Of a stretch of DNA of 42,874 nucleotides, positions 1 through 7,435 are shown in pieces. The notes under the pieces are model-generated. The model was not told where the DNA came from and made no database searches. It worked only from the letters and a program-made list of their open reading frames with translations. Both the position numbers and the translations under genes were made by a program. The DNA lies in assembly GCA_002435985.1 (NCBI GenBank), contig DIXD01000030.1:1819-44692 (forward strand), given 5' to 3'. The first letter of the stretch is position 1. Each line of letters starts with the position of its first letter. The stretch comes from Spirochaetaceae bacterium UBA6089. Its GTDB lineage: Bacteria > Spirochaetota > Spirochaetia > Treponematales > Rectinemataceae.

Positions 1-81
1 TGAGCTGATAGCGCTGTCCAGATGGCCGGCAAAACGGCCAGATGGTGCATGGACCGTATCTCGTCGAGCCGAAAATGAAGG

Positions 82-119
82 CCCCCGAACGATCCCCCGA
101 CCGGATCCCCCCGACCGAT
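82..119. repeat. Short degenerate tandem repeat (three ~13-bp units)
   Basis: Three adjacent units read cccccgaacgat, cccccgaccggat and ccccccgaccgat. They lie just beyond the stop codon of the ATPase gene that ends at 134. The rest of 1-133 contains a small inverted repeat (GGCCGGCAAAACGGCC) and no gene that I can support; the frames that stay open there are too short to judge at the window edge. Confidence 0.5.
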
Positions 120-133
120 CCGTGAGCCTACAA

Positions 134-1171
134 TTAGCCCGCCTGCTTCCTCTTTCTCTCAGCCTGAATCTCATATGCGCGCCTGCAGGCGTGATAGTGC
201 TCTTCGCCGTCGAGCGTGAGCTCAGGCTCGGGCTCGTTCTTGCAGGCGTCGGTGGCATAGGGGCAGCGGGTGTGAAAGCGGCAGCCCTGGGGAATATTTG
301 CGGGGCTCGGGATTTCTCCGTAGATCGGCAACTCTTTAATAATTTCGACCTTGCCTGTAACGGGCTCCGGGACGGCCTCGATAAGTGCCTGTGTATAGGG
401 ATGGAGAGGATTATCGATGATGTCCTCGGCTCGTCCTATCTCGACGATGCGCCCGAGGTACATGACGGCGATGCGGTCCGTAAAATAGCGCGCCGTGGAG
501 AGGTCGTGCGTGATGTAGAGGTAGCTCAGGCCAAGTTCTTTCTGCACATCCTTCATCATGTGAAGGATTTCGGCGCGCGTGGAGAGGTCGATCATCGAAA
601 CAGGTTCGTCGGCGACGAGCATCTTAGGGTTCAGAATCAGTGTTCGCGCAGTGGCGACGCGCTGACGCTGCCCTCCCGAGAGCATGTGCGGCCAGCGGCC
701 CATAAACTCGTCCGGAGGAATGAGCTTGACCTCTTCGAGCGCCTTCACGATCATCTTGGTGCGCTCCTCGATGGTTGCCCTTACTTTGTGAATAATCAGC
801 GGCTCTTCTAGCACATCCTTGATCTTGAACCGTGGATTCATCGAGGCATAGGGATCCTGAAAGATCATCTGAACTTTGCGGCGATATTCCTTGAGCTTTT
901 CCTTGCTGAGGTGCGTCACGTCCTCCCCGTTAAAGAATATCTGACCGCTTGTGGGCTCGAGCAGCTTCATGACGAGCTTTCCGGTCGTGGTCTTGCCGGA
1001 ACCCGACTCCCCTATGAGGCCGAATATCTCACCCCGCCGAATATCGAAGGAGATGCCGTCGATCGCCTTTATCGGCTTTTTCTGTCCACTCCTCGCAATC
1101 GACTGCGTAAAGCTCTGATGTGGTTCGAAATATTTCTTTAAGTTTTTGACGCTCAATATGGTATCTGTCAT
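134..1171 (-). CDS. ABC transporter ATP-binding protein, OppF/DppF type
   Basis: This is an ATPase subunit of an oligopeptide/oligosaccharide importer, acting at the cytoplasmic face of the inner membrane. In the 345-residue product the Walker A motif GESGSGKT is at about 54-61, the signature LSGGQ at 164-168 and Walker B (MLVADEP) at 184-190. A C-terminal oligo_HPY region carries a cysteine cluster (CRFHTRC, then C, then HAC), of the kind that can hold an Fe-S cluster in some Opp/Dpp ATPases. The start at 1171 follows AGGAGAG and lies 14 bases after the previous gene's stop; an upstream in-frame start at 1264 would overlap that gene by about 80 bases. It is the last gene of the five-gene importer cluster. 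Substrate cannot be read from this subunit. Confidence 0.93.
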   Translation of the reverse strand: MTDTILSVKNLKKYFEPHQSFTQSIARSGQKKPIKAIDGISFDIRRGEIFGLIGESGSGKTTTGKLVMKLLEPTSGQIFFNGEDVTHLSKEKLKEYRRKVQMIFQDPYASMNPRFKIKDVLEEPLIIHKVRATIEERTKMIVKALEEVKLIPPDEFMGRWPHMLSGGQRQRVATARTLILNPKMLVADEPVSMIDLSTRAEILHMMKDVQKELGLSYLYITHDLSTARYFTDRIAVMYLGRIVEIGRAEDIIDNPLHPYTQALIEAVPEPVTGKVEIIKELPIYGEIPSPANIPQGCRFHTRCPYATDACKNEPEPELTLDGEEHYHACRRAYEIQAERKRKQAG

Positions 1172-1185
1172 GGTTTCTCTCCTGT

Positions 1186-2157
1186 TCATCCACGCTGATG
1201 GAGCCAGCATGCGGACATGTGGCCAGGCTCGATTTCGACGAGCGGCGGTTCCTCCTGGAAACACCGATCGAAGGCCTTGTTGCAGCGCGGGCTGAAACGA
1301 CAGCCTTTCGGCGGCGCAATCAGATCGGGTGGGGTCCCGGGGATGAACTGGAGCTGCTCCACTTTTTTGAAAAGCCTCGGCGTGGCGCCGAGAAGACGCT
1401 CGGTATAGGGATGTCCGGGGCCTTGTGCGCCATATATCTGTGCATTCGATCCTATTTCGACGATCTTGCCCGCATACATAACGCAGAGGCGATCCGATAT
1501 CTCGGCCTCGAGCGCCAGGTCGTGCGTGATGAAGATAAACGAAAGGCCAAACTGTTGCTTCAGCTTTTTGAGGAGATTGATGATCTGTGCTTGGACAATG
1601 ACGTCGAGAGCCGTTGTCGGCTCGTCGAGGATGACGATCTCCGGTCTCAGAAAGAGTGCCATCGCAATGACGACGCGCTGCTTCATACCCCCGGAGAGCT
1701 CGTGGGGATATCGCTGTACGATCTCGGGCGCAAGGCCGACATAGCCCAAATACTCCTTGATGAGGTTTTCGGCGTCGGGCCGAGGCAGATCGCTGTGCTC
1801 GTTGATGGTCTCCATCATCTGCCGGCCTATGGTGTACACCGGCGTCAAGCAGTTCATCGCGCCCTGAAAGACCATGGATATCTTCTGCCAGCGGATGTTC
1901 CTGCGCACTTCCCTTTCGGGAAGCGGGATGACATCGACTCCGTCGACAAGAATTTTGCCCGAAATATAGCGCCCCGGAGGTGTCGGCATTCTCAGAATGG
2001 AAGTACCCAGACTCGTCTTGCCGCAGCCGGACTCGCCGACAAGCCCAATGGTCTCGCCGCGCATAAGCTCGAAACTGATATCGTCGATGGCGCGCACGGC
2101 ACCCTTGGACGTAACATAGTGCATTTGAAGATTTTCGACTTTTAAGAGGCTGTTCAT
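1186..2157 (-). CDS. ABC transporter ATP-binding protein, OppD/DppD type
   Basis: This is the partner ATPase of the importer. The 323-residue product has Walker A GESGCGKT at 41-48, the signature LSGGM at 154-158, Walker B (ILDEP) at 176-180 followed by a D-loop TALD, and a C-terminal oligo_HPY segment with the cysteines CRFSPRC, C and ACW. The start at 2157 lies 5 bases after the permease stop, with AAGG overlapping that stop, which suggests translational coupling. Two non-identical ATPases in a row are the normal arrangement for Opp/Dpp-class importers. A longer in-frame start at 2328 would run into the permease gene and is rejected. Confidence 0.93.
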   Translation of the reverse strand: MNSLLKVENLQMHYVTSKGAVRAIDDISFELMRGETIGLVGESGCGKTSLGTSILRMPTPPGRYISGKILVDGVDVIPLPEREVRRNIRWQKISMVFQGAMNCLTPVYTIGRQMMETINEHSDLPRPDAENLIKEYLGYVGLAPEIVQRYPHELSGGMKQRVVIAMALFLRPEIVILDEPTTALDVIVQAQIINLLKKLKQQFGLSFIFITHDLALEAEISDRLCVMYAGKIVEIGSNAQIYGAQGPGHPYTERLLGATPRLFKKVEQLQFIPGTPPDLIAPPKGCRFSPRCNKAFDRCFQEEPPLVEIEPGHMSACWLHQRG

Positions 2158-2162
2158 ATCAA

Positions 2163-3572
2163 TTACCTTGTCTTGAGTTTCGGATGGAGTATCTTGTCCA
2201 TCGAGAAGCCGAGGAACGCGAAGGTCATCCCCATGATGGCGATGAGGAGCCCGGGCGGCAGAACCCACCACCACATGCCCTTGAGAATGGCGGCACCCTG
2301 CATGGCGTCGTGGAGAATCTGCCCCCATGTGACGATCGTCGCATCACCTAAGCCCAGAAGGCTAACCGAAGACTCGTAGACGATCGCGCTCGGCACCGAC
2401 AGCGCCATCGATGCGAAGCTGTAGGGTATAAGAATGGGCACCATGTGTTTGAAGATGATCCGGCTCTTCTTCGCCCCGAGCGCCTTGGCGGCCTCGATGT
2501 ACGTCTCCTCCTTGATCTGGAGAGCCATCGAGCGCACCGTCATGACCGACCCCGTCCAGAAGAAAAGAACCATCACCCCGATCAGCATATAGATGTTTGG
2601 CTTAAAGATAGCTGATATGACAATGAGCACCGGGAGTACAGGCACGGAGTTCACAATCTGGTAGATAAACTGCATGACCGAGTCGACGGCACCGCCGAAA
2701 TATGCGGAGATAATGCCGTAGAGAACACCAATCAGCACCGAGATCGCCGAGGTCAAAAGACCAATGAGCAGTGCCCATTTGAGGCCCGCGACGAGCCCCG
2801 AGAACAGGTCGCGCTTGGAATCGTCCGTACCTAAAATACCCGACACCGAACCTGTCACGACGACATAGGGATTCTCGATGCTGAAATTCTCGGGGTCTAA
2901 AAGCATGGCCTTTACCATGAGTTTATACGTCCCCTTGAGGGGCTCGAATTCCTCGGCCATGCCCTCGCGGGCGACGTTGAAGAGTATGTCGCCTGTTCGA
3001 AGGCTCCTCCCCGAATATCGCTCGAGCGCGCTTTCGCTCTCGTAGTTTTTTATGAATGAGAAAGCCGCTTCGCGTCCATCATTGTCGAGCGAGATCCTGA
3101 TGTCTTGACCGGCCAGCCCCTGTTCAAATCGCTGCGCAAAGTCCAGCATCACTCCGTCAGGCCGTTCGACGGACACCTGCACAGGGATATCTCCGTGTCC
3201 GGTGACATGGAATATGACATCGAGAGGGGCCTTGTCGGCGCCATAGTCATACTCGAAGGTATAAGTGACGAGCTGGATGCCGCCGTCCAGGTAGGCTTCT
3301 TCTTTTTCCCCCTCGTCGAGGCGGACGGTCACCGGCGCCTTCAGTTTTGTAAATGCATTGGTCCATGCGGGAGGCGCGCTCGCTGAATTGTCCTGCCAAT
3401 AGTCTATATTGCGCCACTTGCTGTTTGCCTCCTTCCAGGGGAGGATGACCGGCTCGAATATCACCACGAGCAGCGACAGGACCAATATGGCAAGGCCCAC
3501 TAGGCCTGAACGTTCCTTTTTGAATTCCGACCAAAATTCCGAAAACCTGTATTGCATGTCGGCGAACTTCAT
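2163..3572 (-). CDS. ABC transporter permease, DppC/OppC type, with a large extracytoplasmic insert
   Basis: This membrane subunit has 469 residues, while ordinary DppC/OppC proteins have about 280-310. TM1 is at about 23-44. The conserved segment GTDDSKRD, which in canonical proteins follows soon after TM1 (usual form GTDDLGRD), comes only at about 246-253. The roughly 200 residues between are polar, beta-rich-looking and should face outside. The membrane core follows, with the coupling EAA loop (EAAKALGAKKSRIIFKH). The start overlaps the preceding permease by 4 bases (ATGA type). The extra domain probably docks with the equally unusual binding protein of this cluster; that is inference from co-occurrence. 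Confidence 0.92.
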   Translation of the reverse strand: MKFADMQYRFSEFWSEFKKERSGLVGLAILVLSLLVVIFEPVILPWKEANSKWRNIDYWQDNSASAPPAWTNAFTKLKAPVTVRLDEGEKEEAYLDGGIQLVTYTFEYDYGADKAPLDVIFHVTGHGDIPVQVSVERPDGVMLDFAQRFEQGLAGQDIRISLDNDGREAAFSFIKNYESESALERYSGRSLRTGDILFNVAREGMAEEFEPLKGTYKLMVKAMLLDPENFSIENPYVVVTGSVSGILGTDDSKRDLFSGLVAGLKWALLIGLLTSAISVLIGVLYGIISAYFGGAVDSVMQFIYQIVNSVPVLPVLIVISAIFKPNIYMLIGVMVLFFWTGSVMTVRSMALQIKEETYIEAAKALGAKKSRIIFKHMVPILIPYSFASMALSVPSAIVYESSVSLLGLGDATIVTWGQILHDAMQGAAILKGMWWWVLPPGLLIAIMGMTFAFLGFSMDKILHPKLKTR

Positions 3573-4609
3573 GCCTTACCTCCCACCTTGATGCGCGGAT
3601 CCATAAAACCATAGCTGAGGTCCAGCACGATGAGCCCTAGCTGATAGAGCCCCACAGTGATCGCAAGGTCTCCCATCAACACAGGGATGTCGTTCTGCTG
3701 TACGGCGATCCAATACAAGTTTCCGAGCCCTGGCCACGAGAAAATACCTTCGAAGATGATGGCCCCCGAAATCGACGCTAAAAGCTGCAGCACCGACATA
3801 GTGATGAGCGGTGGAGCGGCCGTGCGCAGGGTGTGACCGAACAGCACTTTGTTTTCCGGAATGCCGCGGGCGCGCGCGGCCATAATATAGTCTTCCTGAA
3901 GAATGCTCAGGACAATGTTTCTCACCATATAGGACACTCCCCAGAAACCAATGAGGAGAAGCGTCAACAGCGGCAGGGTCATATGCCACAAAAGGTCGAG
4001 AAAATACATGATCCCCTGAGGGGGCGGTATCGAGTGCATGCCCGCGGAAGGAAAGATTTTCAGTTGATACACAAAGAACATAATGAGAATCATCGCGAGC
4101 CAGAAGGTCGGCATACCATAGACAATCATGGTGATGAGGCTTGTGCTCCTGTCGAGAGAGCCTCCGGGTTTCTGGGCCTTCTTGAGGCCGAGGATGATGC
4201 CGACCACGATCTCAATCGCGGCTGCGAGCGTAAAAAGAATGAGGGAGCGCGGAAGTGCCTCGCCGATAATCGTGAGCACCTCACGTTCACCTCTGGATGA
4301 CTTGATGATGGTCGACTTTCCGAAATTAAAGGTAAGCGTGTTCCAGGTTCGATATAGAATCCGCTCCATAAATGGACGATCGAGCCGGTAGAGATGGATA
4401 AGGTCTTGTCGGCGCTGTTCTTGGAAGCGTTGAATAGCCGCAGGCTGCATGTTCTTAAGTCGCGCCGATTCGGCACGCACCTGTTCCTCGATATTGGAAC
4501 GCATCGTCTGCTCGTTGACGGTATTGAAGAGGACAGACATGATAAAGATGATGATCACATACGTCACAATGCCTTTCAGTACACGTTTGAGGGCAAACCA
4601 TTTGTACAT
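3569..4609 (-). CDS. ABC transporter permease, DppB/OppB type
   Basis: This 346-residue inner-membrane permease has TM1 near residues 10-27 and a charged segment (EEQVRAESARL) before the conserved core. The EAA coupling loop reads AARARGIPENKVLFGHTLR, and the usual pattern of about six membrane spans is present. The start at 4609 follows AAGGACAGGTGG. It overlaps the next permease by 4 bases, so the two are likely translated together as a heterodimer. It lies downstream of the binding-protein gene but is separated from it by a terminator-like hairpin at 4681-4720. Confidence 0.93.
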   Translation of the reverse strand: MYKWFALKRVLKGIVTYVIIIFIMSVLFNTVNEQTMRSNIEEQVRAESARLKNMQPAAIQRFQEQRRQDLIHLYRLDRPFMERILYRTWNTLTFNFGKSTIIKSSRGEREVLTIIGEALPRSLILFTLAAAIEIVVGIILGLKKAQKPGGSLDRSTSLITMIVYGMPTFWLAMILIMFFVYQLKIFPSAGMHSIPPPQGIMYFLDLLWHMTLPLLTLLLIGFWGVSYMVRNIVLSILQEDYIMAARARGIPENKVLFGHTLRTAAPPLITMSVLQLLASISGAIIFEGIFSWPGLGNLYWIAVQQNDIPVLMGDLAITVGLYQLGLIVLDLSYGFMDPRIKVGGKA

Positions 4610-4680
4610 AGAACCACCTGTCCTTTCCGATGTTGTATGGAGAGCTACATAGCCTCTACTTGGACGCTTTCAAGTGAAAG

Positions 4681-4720
4681 AAAAAAAGGTGCGCCGCCTC
4701 TGCGGCGACGCACCCTTTTT
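4681..4720 (-). terminator. Rho-independent terminator between binding protein and permeases
   Basis: An 11-bp GC-rich stem with one mismatch (GGTGCGCCGCC at 4688-4698 against GGCGACGCACC at 4704-4714) has a 5-base loop. On the minus strand it is followed by seven T residues. It lies just after the binding-protein stop and upstream of both permeases. Partial read-through would give far more binding protein than membrane subunits. The plus-strand side also ends in five T residues. Confidence 0.85.
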
Positions 4721-4731
4721 ATTCAATCATA

Positions 4732-7302
4732 TCAGAACAGAACGAGCGACGAAGCCTGCACAGCCGGCGATTCTGTGCTCAATATCGACTGTACGACGAG
4801 TGTGTAGGCACCCGCCTTCAGTGCACCAAGGTCCTTTGCAGGGATCACAGCTTGGAAGTTGCCTGCGCTTGTATACTTTGCACTATAGACCTTTTCGGTA
4901 TTGTCGGCGAGGATCAACGTGACCGTCACTTTGGCCTTGTTGCTGGCGGCTTTCGCCGTATCATCCGGATAGGTGACCTCGGACACTACAACATCGATCT
5001 TGGCATCGGCAGTGCGCTGGACAGTGACCGGAACCTTCACCTCGTCGATGCGAGTGATGGTCGTGCGGAAAAGTGTCGGGAAGTAGTCGGCACGGTACGG
5101 ATAATCCCTGAAGGCTGAGAGTTCGATGTAGTTCGCGTTGTAGTCGACCTTACTGATAAAGAAGGGACCATTGGAGATGTAAGCATTGCCGTAGGTGTCG
5201 ATGAACTTGATCGCGGCATTGTAGCGGGCGACCGCCTGCGTCGGGGTTACCCACTGCTTGATGGAGTCGGGCACATACTTGGCAGCCACGAATTCTTCCA
5301 GCTTGGCCTTGATGTCGGCAACACACTGCGGATTGATGACGTCCACTTCGGTGATCGAGGGGTCGTAGGCAAAAGTATACTGGGTGCCGGACTTCGAGCC
5401 TTCGGCCACGAGCTTGGCCAGCGCCTCGTAGATCTCCCATGAGACCAGGGTCTGGCGGCCGGGGTTTCCGGCCTTCGGGGTGACTGCGCCGGTCGCGGCG
5501 ACTCTATCCTTGTCCATCGGCCAGTTGAAGTCGAAATAGGTCGTAAAAGAGGCATCCTTGTTCAAAACCGTGCCTTTGGAAATGGACAGGGTGGACTGAT
5601 ACTGGGCAGCATAGGCCTCGTCATAGTACTTGTCGTCGTCGCTATCCTTGTTTGCCCACTCGTACGCAAAGGCTGTCGCATACATGATGTCGGCGACCGT
5701 GACGGGCTGGCCACTGTGCCACTTTCCGTAGATGTACTGTATATTCGAAAACTTGCTGTAGGACTTGATGGCGTTGTTCTTCACATAATCGAAGGTTCCG
5801 TTGCCCATGTCCTTATATTCGACGCCGGTCTCCCACTTTTTGGTCTTGGAGTTGAAGATGAGAGCCGACTTGTCGACATCGATAAGCCCTACAGGAGGTT
5901 CACCTTCCTTGCCTGGGGCCACTTTCGTCTCGAGATTCTTGAGGTCGTATTTTACGCGCAGTGGCGTATCCTTGGCCGCATTGGGGGACTCGAAGGTCGA
6001 GGGATCGGTGCAGGCCTCGACGATCGCTGCAGAATACACGTCGGAGAAGCCGTCGACGCCCACAGGGTCCCATGAGCTCATGAAGAGGCTGCCGCGGGCC
6101 GAATACTGCGTGACGCGCAGCGTCTTCTGGCCGTTGGCATCAGGCTTGACGTCCGCCGAGCGAATCGACCAGTTGTTGAGGCCGTCGCCGAGGCCGTAGA
6201 GCATGCGCGCATTGAAACGGTCCTTGTTCGCCACATAGTACTGGACTTGGCTGCATACGTAGATTCGGACCGCTTCCTTGAGGGCCATCTCCTGCACCTT
6301 CATGTTGTCGCTCCAGTACTCGTCGCTGGTGAGGAACCAGCCATTGTAGTTCTTCTGGGCGATGCGGTCGATTTCGTCGTTCTGGTAGTTCCAGAAACCG
6401 CTTGTCTGGCCGCCGGGCATATAGCCATAATAGGGCGAATACATCTGGCTGATCGTGACATCCCACCACGCACGGGTTGCACCTGCGCCCCAGCCCTCGG
6501 TGTACATCGACCACTCCCAGTCGGCCGGGTCGCTACCATAGGCAAGCTGGCCGGCCTTCGAGCGGTCGTACTCGAGCTGCTCGACCTTGAGTCCCGCTTT
6601 TTCGAGCTGCTCGGCGATATAGCGGCCTTCGAGGAGGCGACCGGTCGGGTCGTCGACGCGAATGATGAAGCGGATAGTCACCGGCTGGCCGTTGTATGTC
6701 CAAAATTGTCCGGATTTCACGAGCTTGCCCTTGTTCTCGGGCAGGTTTGCCGCTTCCTTCATCGCCGCATCGATATCGGCGATCGCCTTCTTCTCGTTGC
6801 CGCGAGCGGTCATGCCGAGCTTGGCGGGAACAAGGTTGAAGCGGTAGGTTCCCGGCTGTCCCGGCGTCTGAGCGGTAATCATAGGCTCGCCGGCGCCGAG
6901 CAGGATCTCATCGACGATCTTCTTGCGGTCGATGAGCCAGTTGATCGCATAGCGGACCTCACGAATCGCAAGAGGATTGAAGATTGTCCGGCCGTCCTTG
7001 TGCTGGAAGGTGTACGGCGCCTTGTTGGGAATTGGGTTCAAGAGCAGCGACCAAGAGCCTGACGGCACTTCATAGACGGAAAGTTTATTCAAGTCCGCCT
7101 GCTGGATGCCTTTAAAGGTCTTCCCGTCGATACCGGTGAAGAAGACATCGGTTTTCCCTTCGGCAGTATCCTTGATGGCGATGGTCTGGTCCATCCTCAC
7201 ATCGTAGATGACCTTGTCTGCATAGGGACCATACTTTGCCTGAGCTGTTGCGCTGAACAACAGCGCCACGGCAAGAACCGATACGATTAAAATCTTTTTC
7301 AT
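4732..7302 (-). CDS. ABC substrate-binding protein, SBP_bac_5 family, apparently circularly permuted
   Basis: This secreted solute-binding protein has 856 residues, against about 500-600 in the family. The signal peptide is 1-22, cut after AQA. The family's elements appear in an unusual order. Residues 29-57 (DKVIYDV, then EGKTDVFF) match the mid-protein segment that normally reads D-x-V-x-(Y/F)-x-V ... G-x-x-D. The C-lobe features then follow (RYAINWLIDRKKI near 117-129). Only after about 395-440 comes the segment resembling the family's N-terminus, with WHSGQPVTVADI near 526 (canonical DGEPVTAEDV) and SNGPFFI near 708 (canonical GTGPY). A beta-rich tail of about 100 residues ends the protein. 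The start at 7302 has AGGAGG. A longer start at 7329 is not supported. The neighbouring glycosidase suggests a glycoside ligand; this is inference. Confidence 0.9.
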   Translation of the reverse strand: MKKILIVSVLAVALLFSATAQAKYGPYADKVIYDVRMDQTIAIKDTAEGKTDVFFTGIDGKTFKGIQQADLNKLSVYEVPSGSWSLLLNPIPNKAPYTFQHKDGRTIFNPLAIREVRYAINWLIDRKKIVDEILLGAGEPMITAQTPGQPGTYRFNLVPAKLGMTARGNEKKAIADIDAAMKEAANLPENKGKLVKSGQFWTYNGQPVTIRFIIRVDDPTGRLLEGRYIAEQLEKAGLKVEQLEYDRSKAGQLAYGSDPADWEWSMYTEGWGAGATRAWWDVTISQMYSPYYGYMPGGQTSGFWNYQNDEIDRIAQKNYNGWFLTSDEYWSDNMKVQEMALKEAVRIYVCSQVQYYVANKDRFNARMLYGLGDGLNNWSIRSADVKPDANGQKTLRVTQYSARGSLFMSSWDPVGVDGFSDVYSAAIVEACTDPSTFESPNAAKDTPLRVKYDLKNLETKVAPGKEGEPPVGLIDVDKSALIFNSKTKKWETGVEYKDMGNGTFDYVKNNAIKSYSKFSNIQYIYGKWHSGQPVTVADIMYATAFAYEWANKDSDDDKYYDEAYAAQYQSTLSISKGTVLNKDASFTTYFDFNWPMDKDRVAATGAVTPKAGNPGRQTLVSWEIYEALAKLVAEGSKSGTQYTFAYDPSITEVDVINPQCVADIKAKLEEFVAAKYVPDSIKQWVTPTQAVARYNAAIKFIDTYGNAYISNGPFFISKVDYNANYIELSAFRDYPYRADYFPTLFRTTITRIDEVKVPVTVQRTADAKIDVVVSEVTYPDDTAKAASNKAKVTVTLILADNTEKVYSAKYTSAGNFQAVIPAKDLGALKAGAYTLVVQSILSTESPAVQASSLVLF

Positions 7303-7335
7303 GCATACCTCCTTTTCCAAGATCTGCATTATCTT

Positions 7336-7363
7336 ATTATAGCATTCTTATTCCACCGTGCAA
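7336..7363 (-). promoter_or_regulatory. Promoter of the ABC importer cluster
   Basis: The minus strand has an extended -10, TGCTATAAT (-10 at 7341-7336), with a weak -35 (TTGCAC, 7363-7358) 16 bases upstream. The predicted transcript starts near 7329, giving a leader of about 27 bases that contains AGGAGG before the ATG at 7302. Confidence 0.7.
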
Positions 7364-7384
7364 AGGATTTTTGCAACAAACATC

Positions 7385-7413
7385 TTGCCGTTTTATACAT
7401 CTATGCATATGCT
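7385..7413 (+). promoter_or_regulatory. Promoter of the GH5 glycosidase gene
   Basis: TTGCCG (7385-7390), a 17-base spacer, then TATGCT (7408-7413). A start near 7420 would give a short leader and supports the ATG at 7436 rather than the upstream in-frame start codons. It lies back to back with the importer promoter. Confidence 0.5.
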
Positions 7414-7435
7414 GCTATTGAGAGAGGAAAGGTCA

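Noticed and set aside
1198..2145. Plus-strand open frame opposite the OppD-type ATPase
   Set aside because: The minus strand carries Walker A, signature and Walker B motifs; the plus frame is a shadow.
6247..7062. Plus-strand open frame opposite the binding-protein gene
   Set aside because: It is antisense to the conserved minus-strand protein, with no start signals and no family motif.
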